Of a DNA stretch of 64,000 nucleotides, positions 8,578-17,831 are shown in pieces. The notes below the pieces were generated by a model that had not been told where the DNA came from, ran no database searches, and was given only the letters and a program-made list of their open reading frames with translations. Numbering within the stretch: the stretch's first letter is position 1; each line of letters opens with the position of its first letter. Origin of the DNA: Nitratireductor sp. B36 (lineage in GTDB: Bacteria; Pseudomonadota; Alphaproteobacteria; Rhizobiales; Rhizobiaceae); NCBI RefSeq assembly GCF_020833685.1, contig NZ_JACKZY010000001.1, positions 1,004,578 to 1,068,577 of the forward strand, read 5' to 3'. Made by a program: the position numbers and the translations under genes.

Positions 8578-9657
8578 TCATTCTCTTTTTATCCCGAATA
8601 ATGGCATAAGAGACCTGGCGCAGATGACAACAAGAAATATGCGCAGAACGTGGTGCGTCGACACCAGCGCCACATCCAGATGCAATGCCAAGGCCAGGAC
8701 ACCCATCTCTGCCAATCCTCCCGGAGAATAGGCCAGGAGCAGTTCCGTCAAGGTGTACTCCGTGAGATGAGAGACACCAAAGGCGAAGGCGCAGCTCAGC
8801 AGGATCATCAAGAAACAGGACCCCAGTGAGGCCAGGAATATCTGCAGGATGTCCACGGTTCTGCTGCCTGCGAACCGGCAGCCGATCACCGAACCGAGGA
8901 CCAACTGGGCCAAGGCAACCAATTCCCAGGGCGGCTTGAATGTCGAAATGCCGCTGATGTGAACAATCACACTGACGATCAGCGGCCCAAGAAGGTACCG
9001 CGCAGGCAGATTGACCAGCCCTCCGAGCACCAGGCCTCCAGAAAACGTGACAAGCAACCAGAGAAGGGAATCAGCCCGCATGTCCAACAGCGAGGTAGAA
9101 GAGGTCGCGGAGCGGACGATCTGCCCTCCTTCCACCCATTGGACGATAAACGGAATCGAGAACACGGTGAAAACGATGCGTGCGGCGTGCACAAGTGCAA
9201 CGCGGCGAAGGTCAGCCCCACTGTTCTCACCGAGCAGCACCATCTCCACGACCCCGCCGGGCATGCCGGCAAAATAGGCTGTGGGAAAATCATACCGCGC
9301 CACGCAACGAAAATATGCCACGCAGACCGCGCCAGCCACCAGCATGAAGGCCAGCAGCCCGGCGATCGTGGCCCACCAGTTTGCTACATATCCCAACAAT
9401 TGCGGCCCGTAGCCCGACCCGAGCATCACTCCGATCATGGCAGCCATGGGGGAACGAAAAACGGTCGGCGCGGCCAGCGGAGCGCCCAGCAAGCTCGCTA
9501 TCAGGCAACCGGCTAGCGGACCGAGCATCCAAGGCATGGGCGCTCCGATCCAAAGGAAGAGGAGCGCCCCCGCTACCCCCACGCACAGAGCCAGCGAAGT
9601 GCGCGGATAATTTACCCGTTTAACTTGGGCAAACCAGGAACGCAGCCCACCTTTCAT
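8578..9657 (-). CDS. AbrB-family membrane permease
   Basis: A 359-aa integral membrane protein of the AbrB/'putative ammonia monooxygenase' family, with two similar halves of about five helices each. Each half carries a glycine-rich reentrant-like segment: GAPMPWMLGPLAGCL and FAGMPGGVVEMVLLGENSG in the first, YLLGPLIVS and AYSPGGLAEMGVLAL in the second. The molecular role of the family is unsettled. Next to binding proteins and catabolic genes it could move an aromatic acid or a pathway intermediate. It starts three bases after the aldehyde dehydrogenase stop, so the two are surely co-transcribed. Confidence 0.8.
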   Translation of the reverse strand: MKGGLRSWFAQVKRVNYPRTSLALCVGVAGALLFLWIGAPMPWMLGPLAGCLIASLLGAPLAAPTVFRSPMAAMIGVMLGSGYGPQLLGYVANWWATIAGLLAFMLVAGAVCVAYFRCVARYDFPTAYFAGMPGGVVEMVLLGENSGADLRRVALVHAARIVFTVFSIPFIVQWVEGGQIVRSATSSTSLLDMRADSLLWLLVTFSGGLVLGGLVNLPARYLLGPLIVSVIVHISGISTFKPPWELVALAQLVLGSVIGCRFAGSRTVDILQIFLASLGSCFLMILLSCAFAFGVSHLTEYTLTELLLAYSPGGLAEMGVLALALHLDVALVSTHHVLRIFLVVICARSLMPLFGIKRE

Positions 9658-9660
9658 CTC

Positions 9661-11139
9661 TCACCGTTTGCCGGAGAAGTTGATATGGATGGTCTTCTCC
9701 TGAGTGAACTCCAAAAGTTCACTCAAGGATTCTTCACGGCCCAAACCCGACTGCTTGTACCCGCCAAACGGGGCACCGGGAAAATGCTTGGAGACGTCGT
9801 TGACCCATACATAACCCGCCTCCACAGCCGCAGCTACGCGATGGGCCCTTGCAAGATCATTTGTCCAGATGGAACAGGTCAGCCCGTAGTCGAGACCATT
9901 CACTTGCGACAGCAAGCTCGCTTCATCCTGCCAGTCGAAGACCGAAAGCACCGGGCCGAATATCTCTTCACGCGCGATCCGCATGTCAGATGTCACGCTG
10001 GTAAATACGGTCGGCTCGATAAAGCAGCCGTCCGCAAGCTCAGGCTCCGAAGGATGCCTGCCCCCCAGAAACAGCTTGGCGCCCTCTGCTTTCGCTCCAT
10101 CGATATAGGCCATGACACGCTCATACTGCGCACGGTTGATCAAAGCGCCCATTGTGGTTTGGGGGTCCGTCGGCAGGCCGGGTTTGTATACCGCGATCTT
10201 TTCCGCCAACTTCTCCAGTACGGCATCGTGGATATCGGCATGAAGGAAAGCGCGGCTGGTGGAGCCACAGCTTTGTCCACACCAGGTGAAATTCATACCA
10301 TCCGCCAACGCCTCGGCGACCCGCTCGGGTTCGGCATCGGGAAAGGCGATCAGCGCATTCTTTCCACCAAGCTCCAGAAGCACCGGTTTCAGCGTGTCCG
10401 CCGCCGAACGCATGACCGCCTTGCCCGTCGGAACGCTGCCGACCAATCCGACCATTGCGATATCCTGATGCGCTGAAAGCGCTTCTCCGACCTCCCGCCC
10501 GCCAGTGAGGACGGAAAACGCGCCGGCAGGCAGCAACCCACCGACCAGTTCCGCAAAGAGAACGCCGGAAAGAGGAGCCTGCTCCGGCGGCTTTACGATA
10601 CAGGCGTTGCCGGCCGCCAAGGGTGCCGCCATCCGGCTGGAGGTGAACATGAAGGGATGATTGAAGGCCACGATGCGCGCTACGACCCCCCGGGGCTCGC
10701 GCTGCGTCAGCGTGAGTGTTCCCTCTCTCCCTGGAATGGTATCGCCCTTCATCTCTGTGATGAGGCCGGCAAAGAAGTCGAACCGCTGCGCGCCCTGCAT
10801 CACATCGGCGCGCACCTTCGTGATCGGATTTCCAGAGTCCGCAGCTTCGATTTCACTCAACCTATCCACATTGGCGCGTATGACCCGGGCAATCTCTCGA
10901 AGGACGGCGGCACGTTCCGTCGGCGGCACGGCTCGCCAGGCGGCAAACCCTTCGCGTGCCGCAGAGACAGCAGCAGCGACATCATCAGCATCACCCTCAG
11001 CCACCCGTCCGATCACTGCCCCGGTGGCCGGATTTATGGTTTCAAAGGTTTTCCCATTGATCGGAGCATGCCAGGCGCCTCCATAATAAAGTTCCGGCTT
11101 CGAAACGAATGATCCCGACGAGGCATGATGGGCAACCAC
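9661..11139 (-). CDS. NAD(P)-dependent aldehyde dehydrogenase
   Basis: A 492-aa aldehyde dehydrogenase of the betaine/aromatic aldehyde type. Catalytic features: the general-base glutamate in LLELGGKNA, the nucleophile cysteine in WCGQSCGSTSR, the cofactor segment AFNHP, and EEIFGPVLSVF. It would oxidise an aldehyde produced in the island, perhaps by one of the ThDP enzymes, to the acid. The start is a GTG at 11139 with GGAG about 8 bases before it. It lies downstream of the terminator that follows the second tctC, so it either has its own promoter in 11140-11199 or relies on read-through. Confidence 0.88.
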   Translation of the reverse strand: MVAHHASSGSFVSKPELYYGGAWHAPINGKTFETINPATGAVIGRVAEGDADDVAAAVSAAREGFAAWRAVPPTERAAVLREIARVIRANVDRLSEIEAADSGNPITKVRADVMQGAQRFDFFAGLITEMKGDTIPGREGTLTLTQREPRGVVARIVAFNHPFMFTSSRMAAPLAAGNACIVKPPEQAPLSGVLFAELVGGLLPAGAFSVLTGGREVGEALSAHQDIAMVGLVGSVPTGKAVMRSAADTLKPVLLELGGKNALIAFPDAEPERVAEALADGMNFTWCGQSCGSTSRAFLHADIHDAVLEKLAEKIAVYKPGLPTDPQTTMGALINRAQYERVMAYIDGAKAEGAKLFLGGRHPSEPELADGCFIEPTVFTSVTSDMRIAREEIFGPVLSVFDWQDEASLLSQVNGLDYGLTCSIWTNDLARAHRVAAAVEAGYVWVNDVSKHFPGAPFGGYKQSGLGREESLSELLEFTQEKTIHINFSGKR

Positions 11140-11199
11140 GGCAACACTCCAGTCATGAATTGAGCAAAAGAGACGGCGGCTCCGGCGCGCCTCGACTTG

Positions 11200-11230
11200 A
11201 AAAAACGGCGGGGCGCCTGGAGCCCCGCCG
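11200..11230 (-). terminator. Intrinsic terminator after the second tctC
   Basis: Arms CGGCGGGGC (11206-11214) and GCCCCGCCG (11222-11230) pair over a 7-base loop. On the minus strand the hairpin is followed by six T (the A run at 11200-11205). It begins 8 bases after the tctC stop, a classic Rho-independent arrangement. Confidence 0.85.
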
Positions 11231-11237
11231 CAGCAGT

Positions 11238-12311
11238 TTATTGCGCCACCACATACGGCTTGACGCGATCAATCACCTCTTGCGGGTAATTCATCTGCTC
11301 TTCGATCTTGGCCTGCAGCTCCTCGCCGGTAAGCGTATCAATCAAATGATTGCGTTCCTTTGCTGCCGCAAGAAACTCCGGATCGGACACCATTGCGTTG
11401 AAGGCAGCACGAAGCGCTTCAACGCGATCTTCAGGCACATTGGGCGTGGTAATAACGGACCGACCGATTTCGGCGGCGCTGGCAACGAGGCGCAGGGCCT
11501 GCCGGTCCAGATCATTCTCACCGAGTTGCCCCACCGCAGGAACATCGGGCAGCAATTCATGCGGCGTCAAGCCAAGCTGCCAGACGACGTTCACAACACC
11601 TTCGGGTATCCAGGTCGGACGAGAAGCGCTCATGCCGGCTATACCCTGCATGGCACCATCGACCTCCCCCGTCTCCAATGCCATCATCGCTGCGTTGGCG
11701 CCCTGATAGCCCTGAATAACTTCAAATTTGGTACCCACCATGTCGTTGAGCATGCGTGGAACGAAACTCGAAGCCGATCCGGCCCCCGTGGAGGCGAAGC
11801 TGACCGATTTCTCCTTGATCTCGTCCAGTGTGGTGATGCCAACATTCGACCAGATCATTCCAAGCTCGTATTCAGGCGTGATGCGGCCGATCGCGTTGAA
11901 TTTGCGCGCGTCCAGATCGCCGGGCAGAACATTGAGCAGGCTATCCAGCGCCATCGACTGGACGGGAACGCTAAGCGCTGTGCCATCCTGCGCGGCCACA
12001 TTATAGAGAAACTGGATAGCAGTCCGCCCGCCCGCGCCCGGCATATTTTCCACGATCACTTCGGGATTGCCTGGGATATGCCGCCCCAGGAATTCGGACA
12101 CCAGCCGCGCATATAGATCGTAGCCTCCGCCCGGCCCAAAACCGACATAGATGGTGACCGTCTTGCCGCTGTAGAAATCCTCCACAGTCTCCTGGGCTGC
12201 TACGGGTACGGCCTGCGTCGCAGAAAGCGCAGAAAGCCCCAGCGCCAGCGCGCCTGCCAACAGCCCGCGCCTGCTGATGCGCTGCAAAATCCCCAAACGT
12301 TCGTTTCTCAT
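11238..12311 (-). CDS. TctC-type periplasmic substrate-binding protein (second copy)
   Basis: A 357-aa TctC/Bug receptor. A twin-arginine-like stretch (QRISRRGLLAGALALGLSAL) precedes a cleavage region near VPVAAQE. It continues with VEDFYSGKTVTIYVGFGPGGGYDLYARL and PGNPEVIVENMPGAGG, typical of the family. I preferred the ATG at 12311 because AGGGAGAG stands seven bases before it; the frame continues upstream without family features. No TctA/TctB genes adjoin it, so it either shares the fused permease at 4452-6500 or is an orphan receptor. It is third after the aldolase and ThDP genes and is followed by a strong terminator. Confidence 0.9.
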   Translation of the reverse strand: MRNERLGILQRISRRGLLAGALALGLSALSATQAVPVAAQETVEDFYSGKTVTIYVGFGPGGGYDLYARLVSEFLGRHIPGNPEVIVENMPGAGGRTAIQFLYNVAAQDGTALSVPVQSMALDSLLNVLPGDLDARKFNAIGRITPEYELGMIWSNVGITTLDEIKEKSVSFASTGAGSASSFVPRMLNDMVGTKFEVIQGYQGANAAMMALETGEVDGAMQGIAGMSASRPTWIPEGVVNVVWQLGLTPHELLPDVPAVGQLGENDLDRQALRLVASAAEIGRSVITTPNVPEDRVEALRAAFNAMVSDPEFLAAAKERNHLIDTLTGEELQAKIEEQMNYPQEVIDRVKPYVVAQ

Positions 12312-12354
12312 TTTTTTCTCTCCCTGTTCTGGCAAAAGCGCCTCCTCCCAAATT

Positions 12355-14157
12355 TCAGCCTTTGGTTGTGCCTGTAAGCGCATTGACCAAAGTGGCTGGA
12401 TAGCTGGCGTCGGTAATCACCTCGACCACCGCCACCCTTCCCTCCTCGACCGCTGCTATGGCCTGCGTGATGGCGCTTTCGAGCTCCGCCTGGGTCGTGG
12501 CCGGCCCAAAGGCCGCGCAACCCTGCGCCCTTGCCATATCAGCGAGGGCTATCTCCGGATCGTCCATCCGCATGCCGATCCATTTGTTCGAGACATCGCG
12601 CCCCCGCATGCGTGCGACTTTTTCCTGGTGAACCTCATCGTTGAAGAATGAGCGGTTGTTGGCGACGATCATCAACAGCGGGATTTTGTAGTGCACCGCG
12701 GTCCATAGGGCGGTAACCCCCATCAGGAAATCACCATCACCGCATATGGCGACCGGGAGACGGTCTGCGCCCATGTCCCGCAGTGCAAGAGCCGCCCCCA
12801 CAGCGTGGGCAGGACCAGCCCCCAAACCTCCTCCTCCATCCGAGCCGAGATAATCGAGTGGATGGTCGAACGGCCAATAACTGCCGTCCCAGGAAAGAGT
12901 CACATGTGTCAGGCAGCTCTGCCTTCCTCCCAGAAAATGCAGGAGGGTTCGAGCGATCGCTTCTACAGTCAGTTGTTTGCCGTCCTGCGCCGATAGCTCG
13001 GGGGTGCATGCACGGGCGGGCTTTGCGTTTGTTCCGCAAAGTTTTGCGCTGCCGATCATAAGCGCGGTGAATCTATCCGGATCCGTACTGACCACCAGAT
13101 CAGCAGGTGGATGCGCCTGGTGATCCATACTCCAGCCATTGTGGCTGTGATGATCGAGCCCGACACGAATAACTGTGCATTCCGGCCCCGCTGGACCGAA
13201 GGCCGCTGTCAAGGTGCCATTCAAATCGACCCAGTCCAGGGCTATCACCAGGTCGGCGGCCTTGAGAACCTCGAGCGTCGCTGCGCCATTTCGTCCACGC
13301 AGGTCGCCGGCATACGCGTCGTGACTTGTGGGAAAGGCTGCGGCGACCTTCAGGTCGGTAATCACCTTGGCCCCCATGGCTTCCACCAGAGCCACACGCC
13401 TGTGCCAGCTAACCTCGTCACGGGAGACACGACCTGCCAGAACGACCGGACGCCGCGCCTTCCTGATCAATGCCCATACCTCTGAGACCGTCTCCTGATC
13501 GACGCCCGACCGGGCAGTACTGAGATAACGGCTGGCGTCAACTGACGGCAGCTCGGCATCGATCCCGCTTTCCTGCATTTCCGCATCGAGATTGATATAG
13601 ACCGGCCCCATGGGCGCATTCTGCGACAGCCACACACCCCGCAACACGGCTTCCCGGGCGGCTGCAGCCGAAGCAGGCTGGTTGTCCCATTTGACATAAT
13701 TGCGGACCAGCGCGCCCTGATCAGCGGCGGTGTGGATCCAGTCGATCCACGGACGGCGCTTGCTGGCATCTACGGGCCCCGTGGCTCCAAGAACCAAGAC
13801 AGGCATGCGGTCGCACCATGCATTGAAGACCGCCATGGTGGCATGCATCAGCCCAACGTTCGAATGCACTGCGGCTGCCATCGGCCGCCCGGTCACCTTG
13901 GCATATCCATGGGCGAGCCCCACGGCACTTTCCTCATGAAGGCAAAGGAGGATTTGCGGTGATCTGTTACCAAGAAAATTGACCAGGCTGTCATGCAGCC
14001 CACGGAAGCTCGCCCCCGGATTGAGCGCGACATAGTCAATGCCCGCATCGCGGAGAGTCTGGGCCACGACATCCGATCCAAACTGCGCCTTCTCGGCGGC
14101 GGCGCCGGAAGGACGCTCTATATCATCAAGCTGGGTCACGGTGGTCGAGGCAACCAT
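12355..14157 (-). CDS. Thiamine diphosphate-dependent enzyme, decarboxylase/carboligase-like (first paralogue)
   Basis: A 600-aa protein of the acetolactate synthase/benzoylformate decarboxylase superfamily. The N-terminal PYR domain has the cofactor-activating glutamate in CLHEESAVGLAHGYAK; the C-terminal domain has the ThDP motif GDGDFLMG followed about 25 residues later by VANN. It is clearly paralogous to the protein at 21082-22833; both begin with NPGASFRGLHDSL. Decarboxylation of an aromatic 2-oxo acid, feeding the aldehyde dehydrogenase, is plausible but unproven. Its ATG shares one base with the aldolase stop (TGATG), so the two are translationally coupled. Confidence 0.85.
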   Translation of the reverse strand: MVASTTVTQLDDIERPSGAAAEKAQFGSDVVAQTLRDAGIDYVALNPGASFRGLHDSLVNFLGNRSPQILLCLHEESAVGLAHGYAKVTGRPMAAAVHSNVGLMHATMAVFNAWCDRMPVLVLGATGPVDASKRRPWIDWIHTAADQGALVRNYVKWDNQPASAAAAREAVLRGVWLSQNAPMGPVYINLDAEMQESGIDAELPSVDASRYLSTARSGVDQETVSEVWALIRKARRPVVLAGRVSRDEVSWHRRVALVEAMGAKVITDLKVAAAFPTSHDAYAGDLRGRNGAATLEVLKAADLVIALDWVDLNGTLTAAFGPAGPECTVIRVGLDHHSHNGWSMDHQAHPPADLVVSTDPDRFTALMIGSAKLCGTNAKPARACTPELSAQDGKQLTVEAIARTLLHFLGGRQSCLTHVTLSWDGSYWPFDHPLDYLGSDGGGGLGAGPAHAVGAALALRDMGADRLPVAICGDGDFLMGVTALWTAVHYKIPLLMIVANNRSFFNDEVHQEKVARMRGRDVSNKWIGMRMDDPEIALADMARAQGCAAFGPATTQAELESAITQAIAAVEEGRVAVVEVITDASYPATLVNALTGTTKG

Positions 14158-14900
14158 CAGACATCACCGTCCAGTTGCCGCGGCTCGACCCCTGCCTGGT
14201 GACACCAATACTCCCAGGCTCTGTTATAGCCCTCACCCGGTTTGGCATCCGCCAAGCGGGACTGGATCTTTTCAACCTCTCCGGCCGTCAGGAAGGTAAT
14301 CGGACCGAGTGCGGACGCGGCGATCTGAAGGCTCGCGTTCACCTCGAGATAGACGGCCGTATACACTGCTTCGCGGATCGAAGCGCCCACCACAGTGGAA
14401 CCGTGCCCGCGCATCAAAGCGCTGTTTCCCTTGCCCAGCACGGAAGCAAAATCCTGCCCCATAGCCTGGTTGGAGATCAGCAGGTTGGTATCTCCAAAGC
14501 TGGTCTGAGCGTCCCAGACCGGCACCGCATGGCCGATGGTCGCACAGCTGTGAACCAACGGGCGCAGTTTCGCCTGCGTTACAGTGAAGGGGATGACACT
14601 GCGTGAGTGACTGTGAATGACGCAATGAACATCCGCGCGTTCCGCATAAAGCGCCCCATGAATGAACCGTTCCAAAAACGGCTTGCGGCTATCACCATGC
14701 ATCGGCGTTCCATCGAGATCAAACTCCATGATGTCTTCGCGCTCGACCAATTGGGGCGCACGCGCTCTCGAAAGCAGGTAGGCATTCGGATTGTCGGGAT
14801 GGCGCACACTGATATGGCCGAAAGCGTCGCACACCCCCTGCGACGCCAGTATCCGGTTGGCCGCGACCATGTCGCTCAAAAGATTCTCGTATGTCGACAC
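14157..14900 (-). CDS. Class II aldolase/adducin family protein (second copy)
   Basis: A 247-aa class II aldolase-fold protein, with metal-site histidines in CVIHSHSRSV and RGHGSTVVG and the N-terminal block FGHISVRHPDNPNAYLLSRA. As for the copy at 6513-7265, a ring-carboxylate decarboxylase role is possible. I chose the GTG at 14900 because GGGAGG lies nine bases before it; an ATG at 14909 abuts that same ribosome site and a GTG at 14930 is a further alternative. It is first in the operon aldolase-ThDP-tctC, with an operator candidate about 100 bases upstream. Confidence 0.75.
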   Translation of the reverse strand: MSTYENLLSDMVAANRILASQGVCDAFGHISVRHPDNPNAYLLSRARAPQLVEREDIMEFDLDGTPMHGDSRKPFLERFIHGALYAERADVHCVIHSHSRSVIPFTVTQAKLRPLVHSCATIGHAVPVWDAQTSFGDTNLLISNQAMGQDFASVLGKGNSALMRGHGSTVVGASIREAVYTAVYLEVNASLQIAASALGPITFLTAGEVEKIQSRLADAKPGEGYNRAWEYWCHQAGVEPRQLDGDV

Positions 14901-14997
14901 GCCTGCCATCCTCCCGCAAATCCGCTCCACCGCCGGAACTTGATTGCTGCAAAGGCTAGAATTTCTAGGCCTGAGGAGTCAACAGAATTATCGCAAT

Positions 14998-15018
14998 AAT
15001 CCTATAATATGCGAATTT
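14998..15018. promoter_or_regulatory. IclR-type operator candidate, copy 2
   Basis: Reads AATCCTAT-AAT-ATGCGAAT. It lies in the gap upstream of the aldolase-ThDP-tctC operon and downstream of the IclR gene. It also contains TATAAT, so part of the similarity could reflect a -10 element. Confidence 0.5.
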
Positions 15019-15127
15019 CCTTAAATCTTAACCGATAGTGTACCCCGCAAAATGCAGCGCGTGCGCACGCACGAGCTGCGTACGAATCGCACATCCAGCC
15101 CGGAAATGAGATCACTGCCAGCCAGGG

Positions 15128-15877
15128 CTATTCGAGCGATTTGGAGATGATACGCGAGCAGAAAACCACACGCTCGGCGATCGCTTCCTCGCGTTCGGCA
15201 GGCATGCTCGTTTCCGGCAGGGTCAGGCTCAGGCTACCAATGATTTCTTTTTTGCCATCAAAGATCGGCGCGGCGATACCAGTGACCCCTTTGGTGACTT
15301 GACCTGTCGTCTTGACCCATCCGCGCTGCCTGATGCCCTTAAGCGTTTCGCGGACTTCGGGCAGCGTATCCCCCAATCCGGCCAGCGCAAATTCACCAGA
15401 CTGCTCATCATAAAGCTTTGTGAGCTGATAGGTGGAGAAATGCGCCAGCACCGCCAGCGAAGCCGCGCCCTGCAACAACGGACGCGCGCGGCCACGCTCA
15501 TAGGTCGACCGGAACTGATCCGTGCTGGTTTCCTGATGAATACACAACACTTTCTGCTTGTATCGGCGACATAGAAGGCTGACGCCAGAATAGCCGAGCA
15601 CAAGCTCATTCATGACGGGACGCGCCACATGTATCAAAGGATCTGTAGCAACAATCTGGTAGTCGAGCTCGATAACGCGCGGGCCAAGTGAATACCCACG
15701 CCCCGGAAACGTGGTTAGAAACCCGGCATCAGTCAAGGTCTTGAGATAGCGGTAAAGCGTCGATCGGGAAAAACCCAACTGCGCATGCATCTCATCAAAG
15801 CTCCACTCCGGCCGCTCCAGATCAAACAGATCAAGGACACTGAGCATTCGTTCGTGACTGAGCATAATCGACACCAT
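15128..15877 (-). CDS. IclR-family transcriptional regulator of the aromatic-acid island
   Basis: A 249-aa IclR regulator. A winged helix-turn-helix occupies about residues 8-70 (the recognition region includes FSRSTLYRYLKTLTDAGFL), followed by the effector domain with GVTGIAAPIFDGKKEIIGSL. Such proteins often control aromatic catabolism in response to a pathway intermediate. It is divergent from the monooxygenase gene at 16089, and one of seven copies of the inverted repeat lies in the shared gap, which fits self-control plus control of the island. The other copies sit before the other catabolic units. Effector unknown. Confidence 0.88.
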   Translation of the reverse strand: MVSIMLSHERMLSVLDLFDLERPEWSFDEMHAQLGFSRSTLYRYLKTLTDAGFLTTFPGRGYSLGPRVIELDYQIVATDPLIHVARPVMNELVLGYSGVSLLCRRYKQKVLCIHQETSTDQFRSTYERGRARPLLQGAASLAVLAHFSTYQLTKLYDEQSGEFALAGLGDTLPEVRETLKGIRQRGWVKTTGQVTKGVTGIAAPIFDGKKEIIGSLSLTLPETSMPAEREEAIAERVVFCSRIISKSLE

Positions 15878-16025
15878 CCCAAAGTTCGGAGAGGGCTCTG
15901 CGCAAAGCTGCCCTGATGCGGGCGCCCCTCCCCTTCGTCCTTATAGCCCGACTTCGAAACAGGCATCAATCTTGAGCCGAACGCAGCGCAAAAGGAAACA
16001 GGTGCAAGCCTTTTGGATCATCTTT

Positions 16026-16046
16026 AATCCCATAAAATGAGATTTT
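16026..16046. promoter_or_regulatory. IclR-type operator candidate, copy 3 (best palindrome)
   Basis: Reads AATCCCAT-AAA-ATGAGATT; the two half-sites match at 7 of 8 positions as an inverted repeat. It lies in the divergent gap between the IclR gene (start 15877) and the flavoprotein monooxygenase gene (start 16089), about 40 bases before the latter. Confidence 0.6.
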
Positions 16047-16088
16047 TATTGACTGTCATTTACTCGACCGCTAATTACCGGGAAACGG

Positions 16089-17750
16089 ATGATCGGGATG
16101 AGTAGAAACATGAAGACCGAAGTACTTATCGTTGGCGCAGGGCCAGTGGGGCTGACCTTGGCCATTGACCTTGGGCAGCAAGGCATCGACTGCATACTCA
16201 TCGAGAAGAAGGCAGCACCGGAGTTTCTTCCAAAGATGGAGCGCTGCAACGCTCGCACCATGGAAATCTATCGACGCCTGGGCATCTCCGATCAGATCCG
16301 CAAGGCCGGCCTTGATGGCGACGTTCCGATGGACGTTTTTGTCATTACCAATATGACGGAACCGCCACTGCTGAGACTAGAGTACGATTCTGTCAACAAG
16401 GCTTTGGCTGAGATCAAGGCCAGCGACGACACGTCTCAACCGGCCGAGCCCTATCAACTCGTCTCCCAGTACACTCTGGAGCCGCTGCTCAAATCCGTTG
16501 CCGAGGCCCTCCCCTCCGTCAAGGTGATGTACGGAACGGCGTTTGAATCCTTCGTCCAGGATCAATCCGGCGTGACAACCACAGTCCTTGGTTCGGACGG
16601 CTCCCGTTCTACCATCCACTCCAGCTATATGGCAGGCTGCGACGGCGGATCGAGCCAGGTTCGCAAAGCACTCGATATTTCGCTGCGGGGTGAAGGAAAT
16701 CTTCTCAAGTTGCGCCAGGCGCTCTATCGATGCGATGAGTTGTTTGACCGTATCCCTATGGGAGACGGACCCGGGCATGGGCGACACTACCACGTGGCCG
16801 ACAATCAGGCCTCGTTTTTGATCATGCAGGATTCCACCAAACACTGGACATTGCACGCCGTGGTCGAGGACGATGCCGCAATGGCAAGGCAGTTCGAGAA
16901 AATCATTGGCGCGCCGATCCACTACGAAATGCTCTATGTGGGTGAGTGGAAACAGAACCTGCTTCTGGCCGACCGGTATGGCGAAGGCCGTGTATTCCTG
17001 GCAGGTGACGCAGCCCATCTGGTCATCCCAACGGGAGGACTGGGCATGAACACCGGCGTGGGCGATGCCATCGACCTGTCATGGAAACTTGCTGCCACAC
17101 TGCGGGGCTGGGGAGGCCCTAGACTCCTGGAGTCTTATGAAATCGAACGCCGCCAGATCGGGGATCGCAACATTGGCGCTTCGCGCTATGCATCGCTGGG
17201 TCGGCGCAAATGGCGCGCCCAGTGGGCGCCAGGTTTCAATGACGACACGCCTGATGGCGCCGCATTGCGACAGAATCTGGCCGAGGTGGCAGACATCGAG
17301 CAGCGCAAGACCAATGAAATGATCGGCGCCGAACTCGGCTATCGCTATGTGGATAGTCCGCTTATATGGGACGAACCCGGCGGTCCTGAACACTTGTTCC
17401 GAACGTATGAAGCCTCGGCCTGGACGGGTACCCGGTTACCCCACATCTGGGTCAAACCCGATGTCTCAGTGAACGACCTGATTGGCAGGACCTATGCAAT
17501 CGTGAGGATGGGACCCGGCAACGACGCGGTGGATGCAATGGTCGACGCCTTTCGCCAGATCGGGGCGCCCATCACCGTAGTTGACCTTCCCGATGAGCGT
17601 TATCGAAAGCTCTATGGCAGTTCCTATTTTCTCGTCCGACCGGACCTTCACATCGCGTGGCGCGGTGAGGCGCTGCCTTCTGACCCAGCCAAACTGGCTG
17701 CCCTTGCGACAGGCCACTCAGTCGACAAGATGGCGCGGTACCACGCCTGA
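16089..17750 (+). CDS. FAD-dependent aromatic monooxygenase (PheA/TfdB family)
   Basis: A 553-aa class A flavoprotein hydroxylase that would add a hydroxyl to an aromatic ring using NAD(P)H and O2. The FAD-binding Rossmann motif VGAGPVGLTLAIDL is at about residue 15, the DG motif in AGCDGGSSQVRKAL, and the second FAD motif RVFLAGDAAHLVIPTGGLGMNTG. The C-terminal thioredoxin-like region, typical of the phenol hydroxylase type, follows. ATGs at 16089, 16098 and 16110 are all possible starts and none has a strong ribosome site. It is the only plus-strand gene in the island, divergent from iclR, and ends at a hairpin. Confidence 0.88.
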   Translation: MIGMSRNMKTEVLIVGAGPVGLTLAIDLGQQGIDCILIEKKAAPEFLPKMERCNARTMEIYRRLGISDQIRKAGLDGDVPMDVFVITNMTEPPLLRLEYDSVNKALAEIKASDDTSQPAEPYQLVSQYTLEPLLKSVAEALPSVKVMYGTAFESFVQDQSGVTTTVLGSDGSRSTIHSSYMAGCDGGSSQVRKALDISLRGEGNLLKLRQALYRCDELFDRIPMGDGPGHGRHYHVADNQASFLIMQDSTKHWTLHAVVEDDAAMARQFEKIIGAPIHYEMLYVGEWKQNLLLADRYGEGRVFLAGDAAHLVIPTGGLGMNTGVGDAIDLSWKLAATLRGWGGPRLLESYEIERRQIGDRNIGASRYASLGRRKWRAQWAPGFNDDTPDGAALRQNLAEVADIEQRKTNEMIGAELGYRYVDSPLIWDEPGGPEHLFRTYEASAWTGTRLPHIWVKPDVSVNDLIGRTYAIVRMGPGNDAVDAMVDAFRQIGAPITVVDLPDERYRKLYGSSYFLVRPDLHIAWRGEALPSDPAKLAALATGHSVDKMARYHA

Positions 17751-17769
17751 CATTATTGGCATAAGAAGA

Positions 17770-17791
17770 GCCCGGCATTCGCACGCCGGGC
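17770..17791. terminator. Bidirectional hairpin between convergent genes
   Basis: GCCCGGC and GCCGGGC pair over an 8-base loop, 20 bases after the monooxygenase stop and 41 bases from the stop of the convergent decarboxylase-like gene. Confidence 0.65.
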
Positions 17792-17831
17792 CTTCGCCAA
17801 TCTCCCTCACCAATCTCATTGTGGGTGAAGT

